From: Lachnospiraceae bacterium
Lineage (GTDB): Bacteria > Bacillota > Clostridia > Lachnospirales > Lachnospiraceae
Length of the DNA stretch: 32,569 nucleotides
NCBI GenBank assembly: GCA_024684355.1
Contig: JAIKXA010000026.1
Location: forward strand, 1 to 32,569
Direction: 5' to 3'
Shown: piece by piece, positions 1-7,574 of the stretch
Position numbering within the stretch: the stretch's first letter is position 1
How the letters are laid out: each line of letters begins with the position of its first letter
Program-made: the position numbers and the translations under genes
Notes under the pieces: model-generated
What the model saw: only the letters and a program-made list of their open reading frames with translations
What the model was told of the DNA's origin: nothing
Databases searched by the model: none

Positions 1-34
1 TAAGGCTGCTAAGGTTAAGGAAGTTATCCGTTAA
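1..34 (+). CDS. C-terminal end of an upstream CDS (...KAAKVKEVIR*)
   Basis: Open frame from the window edge to TAA at 32-34, followed by a terminator hairpin; too short to identify. Confidence 0.4.
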   Translation, partial: KAAKVKEVIR

Positions 35-61
35 TCTTATACCGGTTACGCTAATGTATAG

Positions 62-93
62 GCGCGGGTGCATGACATCCGCGCTTATTTTTT
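62..93 (+). terminator. Rho-independent terminator
   Basis: GCGCGGGTG-CATGA-CATCCGCGC stem (9 bp, one G-U) followed by TTATTTTTT. Confidence 0.8.
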
Positions 94-119
94 GACAATG
101 GGGACAGTCCCTGTTGTCA
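93..119. repeat. Palindromic GGGAC/GTCCC repeat
   Basis: TGACAATGGGGACAGTCCCTGTTGTCA: 13-nt arms around one central base, paired throughout if two G-U pairs are allowed. Confidence 0.7.
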
Positions 120-127
120 CATACATT

Positions 128-155
128 GTCATTCTGAGCGAAGCGAAGAATCTTA
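128..155 (+). repeat. Dispersed repeat TGTCATTCTGAGCGAAGCGAAGAATCTTA (copy 1)
   Basis: Near-identical to copies at 1123-1151, 1067-1095, 8265-8295 and 8309-8337. Confidence 0.85.
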
Positions 156-192
156 TAGCCTGTTCAGGATAACAAGAGGATGGGAAAATAAT

Positions 193-1062
193 ATGGCAAA
201 TAAAACGAAAATCGGCCTTGTTATGGAAGGCGGTTCCATGCGCGGCATGTTTACAGCCGGAGTAACGGATGTAATGATGGAAAACGGAATAGAATACGAC
301 GGTGCGATCGGTGTGTCTGCGGGAGCCACATTCGGCTGCAATTACAAGTCCAAGCAGATAGGCAGGGCATTAAGATACAATGTTAAGTACTGCAAGGATA
401 AAAGATACTGCAGCTTCAGAAATTTCTTAAAAGAAGGCAATCTTTTCAGTAATGAATTCTGCTATAAGAAGCTTCCGAACGAACTGGATGTATTCGATAC
501 CAAAACCTTTTCTGAAAACCCTATGGAGTTCTATATTGTAGCTACAGATATTGAAAAGGGCTGTGAAGTGTATTATAAGCTTGAAACAGGGGATGCTGAG
601 GATATAGAATTAATACGTGCATCTGCATCAATGCCTTTGGTATCAAAGATAGTGGAAGTGGACGGGACAAAGCTCTTAGACGGCGGTATAGCAGATTCAA
701 TACCGTTAAGAGGCTTTGAAAAAATGGGATACAGTAAAAACGTTGTTATCCTTACCCAACCGCTCGGATTTGTAAAAGAAAAGAATAAGCATATGAAGCT
801 TATAAAACTTAAATACAGAAAGTATCCGAATCTGGTAGGGGCAATGGCAGACAGACATGTGAAGTATAATGCCGAAACGCTCTATGTATCACGCCAGGAA
901 GCGGCAGGAAACGCATTTGTGATCAGGCCGCCGGAGGCTCTTAATATAAGTGGTATCATAAGAGACCCTGAAGAATTAAAGAGAGTATACAACATCGGCC
1001 GCAAAGTGATGACTGAGAGACTGGATGAGCTGAAAGAATTCCTTGAAAAATGTAAACTGTAA
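193..1062 (+). CDS. Patatin-like phospholipase family protein
   Basis: 289 aa; MEGGSMRGMFTAGV oxyanion-type motif, GVSAG (GxSxG) serine motif, DGG aspartate motif (LLDGGIADSIPL). Confidence 0.9.
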   Translation: MANKTKIGLVMEGGSMRGMFTAGVTDVMMENGIEYDGAIGVSAGATFGCNYKSKQIGRALRYNVKYCKDKRYCSFRNFLKEGNLFSNEFCYKKLPNELDVFDTKTFSENPMEFYIVATDIEKGCEVYYKLETGDAEDIELIRASASMPLVSKIVEVDGTKLLDGGIADSIPLRGFEKMGYSKNVVILTQPLGFVKEKNKHMKLIKLKYRKYPNLVGAMADRHVKYNAETLYVSRQEAAGNAFVIRPPEALNISGIIRDPEELKRVYNIGRKVMTERLDELKEFLEKCKL

Positions 1063-1066
1063 GAGA

Positions 1067-1095
1067 AAGATCCTTCGCATTCGCTCGGGATGACA
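1067..1095 (-). repeat. Dispersed repeat (copy 2, inverted)
   Basis: AAGATCCTTCGCATTCGCTCGGGATGACA is a variant reverse complement of the 128-155 repeat. Confidence 0.75.
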
Positions 1096-1122
1096 AAATA
1101 CCAGGCTGAAAAATGAAAAATA

Positions 1123-1151
1123 TGTCATTCTAAGCGAAGCGAAGAATCTTA
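1123..1151 (+). repeat. Dispersed repeat (copy 3)
   Basis: TGTCATTCTAAGCGAAGCGAAGAATCTTA. Confidence 0.85.
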
Positions 1152-1180
1152 AAAAAGCGCTGTGGAAAACCACAGCGCTT
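1151..1180 (-). terminator. Terminator of pilT (possibly bidirectional)
   Basis: Perfect 11-bp stem AAGCGCTGTGG/CCACAGCGCTT with a 4-nt loop; T-run on the minus strand side. Confidence 0.85.
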
Positions 1181-1185
1181 AATTT

Positions 1186-1253
1186 TGCGTCGCGCAGACC
1201 GACTGCAGCACACTTCGTATGCTGCAGTGTCAAACGTGCTTCGCACATTTGAC
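1186..1253 (-). other. Three consecutive short-loop hairpins in the pilT 3' UTR
   Basis: TGCG-TCG-CGCA (1186-1196), ACTGCAGCACAC-TTC-GTATGCTGCAGT (1202-1228), GTCAAACGTGC-TTC-GCACATTTGAC (1229-1253). Confidence 0.75.
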
Positions 1254-1256
1254 GAG

Positions 1257-2315
1257 TTACATAGCATTTACGATCATCTTCTGAAGTGTAGCAGGATCTG
1301 ATGAAACCTTAAGAGCTTCAGATCTGGTAACGATGCCGTAATGAACGAGGTTAGCAAGGTCATCATTCATGGTATGCATGCCCAGAGACTTTCCTGACTG
1401 GATCATGGAAGGAATCTGGATGGTCTTTGATTCACGAATAAGGTTTGCAATACCTGTGGTAGCAATAAGAACCTCAGTAGCAAGTACACGGCCTGTACCA
1501 TCGGCACGAGGAAGCAGGTTCTGTGTGAATACACCACGGATAACGTTAGCAAACTGAGCACGGATCTGATTCTGACCTTCAAGAGGGCAGGCATCAATGA
1601 TACGTTCAACGGTCTGAGCTGCTGAAGTGGTATGCAGTGTAGAAAGAACCAAGTGACCTGTTTCTGCAGCGGTGATAGCAGCGGAAATAGTTTCGAAGTC
1701 ACGCATTTCACCAACGAGGATGATATCAGGGTCTTCACGGAGGGCTGAACGAAGAGCTACTGAGAATGACTCTACGTCCTTACCAACTTCACGCTGATGG
1801 ATCATAGCCTTGTTATGAGGATATACGTACTCGATAGGATCCTCAATGGTCATGATGTGACGTGCTGTATTTGAATTGATATATTCAACTATAGAAGCAA
1901 GGGTGGTTGACTTACCGCTACCGGTAGGTCCGGTAACAAGGATAAGACCTCTGGGAGTATTAGCCAGATCTTTTACAGCATAAGGAAGACCAAGTTCTTC
2001 GAAAGTGGGGATCCTGTTCTGGAAAAGACGGATGCTGGCTGCCAGGTTATTTCTCTGATGATAAATGTTAGCACGGATTCTGTTTCCGCCGGGAAGCATA
2101 ACACCGACATCAAGATCCTTGCCTGAGCTAACATACTTACGCTGTTCTTCATCAAGGATGGAATAGATCATCTCTCTGGACTCATCGGCTGTAGGTACAT
2201 CGTCCAAAATCATAAGAGTTCCGAAACGTCTGATGGCAAGATTGGTACCAACTGTAATATGGATATCGGAACATTCGTTATCTCTGGCATACTTCACCAG
2301 TTCTTCAAAAGTCAT
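1257..2315 (-). CDS. pilT: PilT-type twitching motility ATPase
   Basis: 352 aa; Walker A GPTGSGKSTT, Asp box MTIEDPIEYV, Walker B RSALREDPDIILVGEMRD, His box ETGHLVLSTLHT. Confidence 0.95.
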   Translation of the reverse strand: MTFEELVKYARDNECSDIHITVGTNLAIRRFGTLMILDDVPTADESREMIYSILDEEQRKYVSSGKDLDVGVMLPGGNRIRANIYHQRNNLAASIRLFQNRIPTFEELGLPYAVKDLANTPRGLILVTGPTGSGKSTTLASIVEYINSNTARHIMTIEDPIEYVYPHNKAMIHQREVGKDVESFSVALRSALREDPDIILVGEMRDFETISAAITAAETGHLVLSTLHTTSAAQTVERIIDACPLEGQNQIRAQFANVIRGVFTQNLLPRADGTGRVLATEVLIATTGIANLIRESKTIQIPSMIQSGKSLGMHTMNDDLANLVHYGIVTRSEALKVSSDPATLQKMIVNAM

Positions 2316-2369
2316 AAGATAAACCCTCCTAATATATTTTAAATACCTTCAAAAAAACCACTAAAACGT

Positions 2370-2398
2370 ATTATAACACAAAAATCATAAAAACGAAA
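2370..2398 (-). promoter_or_regulatory. Candidate pilT promoter
   Basis: Minus strand TATAAT at 2375-2370; weak -35. SD AGGAGGG precedes the ATG. Confidence 0.4.
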
Positions 2399-2468
2399 CT
2401 ATTTTTTTATATTTTTATTATTTTTTGATACTCCAGATAAATATAAAGAGCCGTTTTACCGAAAAAAA

Positions 2469-2497
2469 TTGACTTGCATATAGGAATTTGCTATACT
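2469..2497 (+). promoter_or_regulatory. Sigma70/SigA-type promoter
   Basis: TTGACT - 17 nt - TATACT, upstream of the CDS at 2560. Confidence 0.8.
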
Positions 2498-2559
2498 AAC
2501 TATGTATGTAAAAAAATAGCTGAAGCAGGATTGCTGCTAAGTTTCGAAAGGAGAATGAC

Positions 2560-4296
2560 ATGCCGGATAAAAGATTTTCATGTTTGATTAAATTCGCCGC
2601 ATCATTTGTTTTTGTCATAGTTTTGCTTCTTTTATCAGCTGCTGTTCCCATTAAAGCTGAAAACGAAGACAAGGTTCGCGTTTCTACGGCTAAGGAGCTT
2701 AAGCAGGCCATAAAACAGTCTGATGTTAAAACTATCGTTTTCAGAACAAAAGCATACCTTACATTTACAATAAAATCCGATAAAGCAGCGGCCGGCAAGG
2801 AACTTATCATTGATGCCCCCAATGCGGTTATAACAAATAAGGCAAAATTCAAGTCGATAAATATCATAAGCGGAGATTACACTGAAGCGGTTTCGGGCAA
2901 TTCCATAACCATATCGAAATGGAATGTCAAGTTTTCGGTAGCAAAAAAGAAAACTGTGAAAGAGTTATCGTTTAAAGAAAGTCTTGATTTTGTGGACGTT
3001 ACTAAAATCGTGGTGAAAAAAGGAGCAAAGATAAAGAAAGTCATTCCTTGGATAATTGATGACGGATCGGTTGATTTTTCTTATAATTCTAAAAAACGGA
3101 CATGGACCTATTCAATCGGAGAATCCGATTTGTCAAGTTATAAACGTACATTTACGTATAAGTTTGATAAATCCGGACGTCTGATCAGTTATGTCAGAAA
3201 GACGGCGGATATCCCTTCGGGTTATATCATTATAGAAAAGAATAACTATAAATATAACTCTGACGGTTATATGATCAGATTCACCTCAGATTCTGATGAT
3301 GAACATTCAAAATCTGAATATGTATATGATGCTAAGAACAGACTTATCAAAAATGTAAATAAAGCTGACGGAAAAACCAAAGAGATCATATACTCTTATG
3401 ATTCTAAGGGCCGGTTGATACACGAAGAATCAAGAAATGCCGATGATGCTGAAGATTTTATGATCGTTGATTATAAATATGATAAAGAAGGCAGGAACAC
3501 AGAACAGATTTATAAAGACAGTACAGGCGAATTAACAGTTTCCGAAATAATTGACTCTAAAGGGTTTGCGGTTGAGACGGGTTGGAGTTTTGAAGGCGAA
3601 TATGCACCACAATACAGCATATTTAATGATAAAGGAGATCTGATAAGGGTTTACAAACCTGTTCGATTACATGTATCTTACGAAGATTATTATTATGACA
3701 TTTTCGGTGAACGTCTGTACACTGTTTATGGTGATACCGAAGAAAGTGAACTGAAAAAACCGGGATCTAGGATCGTCAATTTTGTAAATGACAGATTTGG
3801 TAAATCCGAGCTTGTTGATATTAAGATTTTGGATGAGAAGAATAATATCATTGCAGGTACATTTAAGTATCCCGATGCCGGATTTACGTTTACCGTATCA
3901 AATTCGGAGATATCCGGAAATGATGATCTGCAATATTTCTGTGATGATATTTACAGTGATTTTTTAATAAAGTATTATTCGTGGAAAAACGAACAGATTA
4001 AGGATACATTAGAATTTTTCGGCATTAAATCATATAACAGTATTGATGAAAACAATTGCAGCGATGCCAGGTGTTTTTCTATATACGAGAGTAAACTGAT
4101 CACCACTTCCGAGAAGGTAAAAGATGACATAAATCTTGTCTGTAATTTGGTGGCGGATTACAGTTCGTCGAATAGTTCTGTTCCCAAAATACTGAATAAT
4201 TATTCGGTTAAAGTTTATTTATCGGATACAGGGGAGTATCTTGGGGAAAAATCAAAATTCAGTCTTAGTTTAGATGAATTAAGGAGTTTGTTGTGA
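2560..4296 (+). CDS. Secreted protein with beta-helix-like N-terminal part and about five YD/RHS-like repeats
   Basis: 578 aa; Sec signal peptide (KFAASFVFVIVLLLLSAAVPIKAE); repeats YKFDKSGRLISYV, YKYNSDGYMIRFT, YVYDAKNRLIKNV, YSYDSKGRLIHEE, YKYDKEGRNTEQI; SD AAAGGAG. Confidence 0.7.
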   Translation: MPDKRFSCLIKFAASFVFVIVLLLLSAAVPIKAENEDKVRVSTAKELKQAIKQSDVKTIVFRTKAYLTFTIKSDKAAAGKELIIDAPNAVITNKAKFKSINIISGDYTEAVSGNSITISKWNVKFSVAKKKTVKELSFKESLDFVDVTKIVVKKGAKIKKVIPWIIDDGSVDFSYNSKKRTWTYSIGESDLSSYKRTFTYKFDKSGRLISYVRKTADIPSGYIIIEKNNYKYNSDGYMIRFTSDSDDEHSKSEYVYDAKNRLIKNVNKADGKTKEIIYSYDSKGRLIHEESRNADDAEDFMIVDYKYDKEGRNTEQIYKDSTGELTVSEIIDSKGFAVETGWSFEGEYAPQYSIFNDKGDLIRVYKPVRLHVSYEDYYYDIFGERLYTVYGDTEESELKKPGSRIVNFVNDRFGKSELVDIKILDEKNNIIAGTFKYPDAGFTFTVSNSEISGNDDLQYFCDDIYSDFLIKYYSWKNEQIKDTLEFFGIKSYNSIDENNCSDARCFSIYESKLITTSEKVKDDINLVCNLVADYSSSNSSVPKILNNYSVKVYLSDTGEYLGEKSKFSLSLDELRSLL

Positions 4297-4892
4297 GCTT
4301 TGAACCTAATTACAACCTTGACTATGACAGGCGTGAACTCAGGGATAAAATACTGCGTGTAACTGTCAAGGTTTTACTATGGGCTATAGTTCTGGGAGGT
4401 GTGATCTTCGGTGCCTGGGCTATAACCGAATATTGTATTGAAAAAACAAATATGACTGGTAACTCTATGGAGCCTGCACTTTCCGACGGAGAAAAAGTGC
4501 TTGTAAACAGACTGAGCTACAGAAGCGATGATCCGGACCGGTTTGATGTTATTGTATTTAACATTTCGGGTAAAGAACATGATTATTACGGTATCCGCCG
4601 AGTGATAGGCTTACCCGGAGAAAAGGTTCAGATTATTGACGGCTATGTTTATATCAATGATGAGTTTCTGGAAGAGATAAATGATGTTGAACCCATGCAG
4701 GTGTACGGATTGGCAGAATATCCGATATATCTGGATGATGATGAATTCTTTGTACTCGGTGATAACAGGAATGACTGTATAGACAGCCGATATACAGGTA
4801 TGGGCAATGTATCCAGAGAAAGTATAATCGGAAAAGCCTGGATCAGGCTGGATGGACTTGCCATTATAAGCGGATTAAATAAGAAAGATTAA
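4293..4892 (+). CDS. Signal peptidase I family protein (S26), non-canonical at the Lys position
   Basis: 199 aa, GTG start overlapping the upstream stop; N-terminal TM, NSMEP serine box (S58), IRRVIGLPGEKV, LGDNRNDCIDSRYTG box. Confidence 0.9.
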   Translation: MSFEPNYNLDYDRRELRDKILRVTVKVLLWAIVLGGVIFGAWAITEYCIEKTNMTGNSMEPALSDGEKVLVNRLSYRSDDPDRFDVIVFNISGKEHDYYGIRRVIGLPGEKVQIIDGYVYINDEFLEEINDVEPMQVYGLAEYPIYLDDDEFFVLGDNRNDCIDSRYTGMGNVSRESIIGKAWIRLDGLAIISGLNKKD

Positions 4893-4896
4893 GAAA

Positions 4897-6420
4897 ATGG
4901 GATTGTTTAAGCTTTCAGTTAGTTACAGCGAAAAAGAACAGGCTAAGGCATACGGTGCCAAATGGGACGCTATAAAAAGAACCTGGTATTTTATGGGTGA
5001 TGATCTGCCGAAGGAGCTTGAGAGATGGTATGAAGCACCTGAGACAGAGACTGAAGCTGCGAAAGCCTCAGGCAGTTCAGCAGCGGATGTGTTACCTGAC
5101 CGGTTTAACAAATATAAAACCGTATCGGAAGTAAATCGTCTGATAGCGGATAAATATGCTCATGTTCCGGATTTTTACGATATTCTGGTAAAGGGTGAAG
5201 TTACAAATTTCAGTGGGAAAAAGGGCAATCATTATTATTTTGATATTAAAGATGATAATTCACTTTTGCCATGCAGACTTTGGGATTCGGTGGCAGAACA
5301 GGTACTGAAATTCGAACTTGAAAAAGGGCAGTACGTTGCTATAGCCGGCAGACTTGAGTTTTTTGAAAAATTCGGACAGACTCAACTTATCGTTCGAGAA
5401 ATTGAAAACATCGGAGAAGGCGAAAGCAACCTTGCATTATTAAAGCTTAAAAACCGTCTTCAAGCGGAAGGCTTGTTTGATCTGATCCATAAGAAACAGA
5501 TACCGGGACATCCTGAACAGGTAGGTATTATAACATCTAAGAACGGACAGGCAATAAAGGATATCTGCAAGGTAGCAAAAAAGCGTAATCCGTATGTACA
5601 GCTTATACTGTTCCATGTGAATGTTCAGGGAGTTAATGCAGTAAACACCATAGTTCAGGGAATAAAAAAACTGGATGAAATGGGACTGGACTCTATAATA
5701 GTCGGACGTGGCGGCGGTTCGGATGAAGAACTGAATGTGTATAATGACGAGACGATAGTCAGAGCCGTGTTTGAAGCAAAAACTCCGATTGTTTCTGCCG
5801 TAGGACACGAAGGGCACTGGACGCTGATAGATTATGTTGCGGACAAGCGTGTGGCTACACCTTCGGAGGCGGCTGAAGAAACAATACCCGATGTGATGGC
5901 TGACATTAAAAGGGTTGAACTTCTTTCAAAAGCCATACAAGATTCCATGCAGGGACTGCTTAAAAGCAGAAAGCTGCTGCTTGATAGCATGATAGCCAAC
6001 CTTTTGAAGAATAGTCCGCAGAACAGACTTAGGGAAAACCGGGAGAGATTAAAGCATCTGTCGGAAATGATGGATTTTAATATCAGAGCTGCTTATAAAT
6101 CTTATGTCGATGCAACGGATATGCTTGCGGAAGGTATAAGCAGCCGCTTTAAGCTAATCTATCAGAGATTTAAGGACCTGCCGGATGAGTATCTTGAAAA
6201 GATCAAAATAAGCGCTGATCAGGCTTTTGAACGGAGATATCACAGACTGGAGGTTTTGCTCACGGAGCTTAACGGACTATCACCTACGGCGAAGCTTGTA
6301 GGAGGCTTCGGATATGTAACAAAGGATGGCAGACCTGTTAAAAACGCCGTCGATGTTAAGCAGGGTGATAATATTAACATTAAGATGCATGACGGAGATA
6401 TTTCTGCTAACGTTATATGA
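4897..6420 (+). CDS. xseA: Exodeoxyribonuclease VII large subunit with DUF5710-like N-terminal extension
   Basis: 507 aa; OB-fold region ILVKGEVTNFSGKKGNHYYFDIKD, GRGGGSDEELNVYNDE, VGHEGHWTLIDYVADKRVATPSEAAE; followed by xseB. Confidence 0.9.
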   Translation: MGLFKLSVSYSEKEQAKAYGAKWDAIKRTWYFMGDDLPKELERWYEAPETETEAAKASGSSAADVLPDRFNKYKTVSEVNRLIADKYAHVPDFYDILVKGEVTNFSGKKGNHYYFDIKDDNSLLPCRLWDSVAEQVLKFELEKGQYVAIAGRLEFFEKFGQTQLIVREIENIGEGESNLALLKLKNRLQAEGLFDLIHKKQIPGHPEQVGIITSKNGQAIKDICKVAKKRNPYVQLILFHVNVQGVNAVNTIVQGIKKLDEMGLDSIIVGRGGGSDEELNVYNDETIVRAVFEAKTPIVSAVGHEGHWTLIDYVADKRVATPSEAAEETIPDVMADIKRVELLSKAIQDSMQGLLKSRKLLLDSMIANLLKNSPQNRLRENRERLKHLSEMMDFNIRAAYKSYVDATDMLAEGISSRFKLIYQRFKDLPDEYLEKIKISADQAFERRYHRLEVLLTELNGLSPTAKLVGGFGYVTKDGRPVKNAVDVKQGDNINIKMHDGDISANVI

Positions 6421-6441
6421 TCTGGTATAAAGGAGTAACGG

Positions 6442-6663
6442 ATGAGTACAGCTAAGAAAAATGAAACAGAATTAAATGATGAGTTCAATATAGACAGAGC
6501 CCTGGATAGATTGGAAGAGATAAATGACAGGCTTGGAGCACAGGATATCCCCTTGAATGAATCCATTGAGCTTTACAAAGAGGGGACCATACTTGCTTCT
6601 AAATGTAAGGAACAGCTTCAGGGTATCGAGAAGGAATTGAAGATCCTTAATAAAGACGAGTGA
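6442..6663 (+). CDS. xseB: Exodeoxyribonuclease VII small subunit
   Basis: 73 aa; RALDRLEEINDRL...PLNESIELYKEGTILASKCKEQL, adjacent to xseA. Confidence 0.92.
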   Translation: MSTAKKNETELNDEFNIDRALDRLEEINDRLGAQDIPLNESIELYKEGTILASKCKEQLQGIEKELKILNKDE

Positions 6664-6677
6664 GATCGGAGTAAAAC

Positions 6678-7574
6678 ATGTCAAAGACCGATAATATAAA
6701 AGGATACGAAAACAAAACAATTAACTGGTATCCCGGACACATGGCAAAGGCCAAGAGGATGATGCAGGAAAGTATCAAACTTATTGATGTAGTGGTCGAG
6801 ATACTTGATGCAAGAATACCGTTAAGCAGTAAAAACCCTGATATAGACGAACTGGCTAATGGTAAGTACAGAGTGCTTCTGCTTAACAAATCCGATATGG
6901 CTGACGATAAAAAGACCGATGCCTGGAAGAAGTATTATGAAGACAAGGGATTCTTTGTCAGCATAGTTAATTCAAAAACCGGGGCCGGAGTAAAGGCAAC
7001 TACAGAGGTTATACAGAAAGCCTGTCAGGAAAAGATAGAACGTGACAGAAAAAAAGGCATACTTCAAAGACCTTTAAGAGCTATGATAGCAGGTATACCC
7101 AATTCGGGTAAATCCACATTTATCAATTCATTTGCGGGAAAAGCCTGCACAAAGACCGGAAACAAACCCGGAGTGACAATAGGTAAACAGTGGATCAGGA
7201 TCAATAAGAATGTTGAACTACTTGATACACCCGGTATCCTTTGGCCTAAGTTTGAGGATCAAAAAACCGGACTTCATATCGCATTTATCGGTTCAATAAA
7301 TGATGATATATTATACCCGGAAGATATGGCTTTAGAACTGATCAAGATATTGATAAATGATTACCCGGGCATATTAAAAGAAAGATACGATATAGATGCA
7401 TCGGATGACGATGCTGTCAAAATCCTTGAATCGATCGGACAAAAACGCGGCTGTCTCAAAAAGGGCGCCGAGATCGATATGGAAAAGGCATCAAAAGTGC
7501 TGATAGATGATTTCAGATCGTTAAAACTTGGAAGGATAACGCTTGAAGTTCCTCCGGAGGTGACCGAGAAATGA
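6678..7574 (+). CDS. rbgA: Ribosome biogenesis GTPase YlqF/RbgA
   Basis: 298 aa; NWYPGHMAKAKRMM start, circularly permuted G motifs NKSD...GIPNSGKST...DTPG; next to rnhB. Confidence 0.95.
   Translation: MSKTDNIKGYENKTINWYPGHMAKAKRMMQESIKLIDVVVEILDARIPLSSKNPDIDELANGKYRVLLLNKSDMADDKKTDAWKKYYEDKGFFVSIVNSKTGAGVKATTEVIQKACQEKIERDRKKGILQRPLRAMIAGIPNSGKSTFINSFAGKACTKTGNKPGVTIGKQWIRINKNVELLDTPGILWPKFEDQKTGLHIAFIGSINDDILYPEDMALELIKILINDYPGILKERYDIDASDDDAVKILESIGQKRGCLKKGAEIDMEKASKVLIDDFRSLKLGRITLEVPPEVTEK

Noticed and set aside
976-1248. Minus-strand 90-aa ORF
   Set aside because: Translates dispersed repeats (FASLRMT, HPERMRRI) plus the hairpin region and overlaps the patatin gene; not a real protein.
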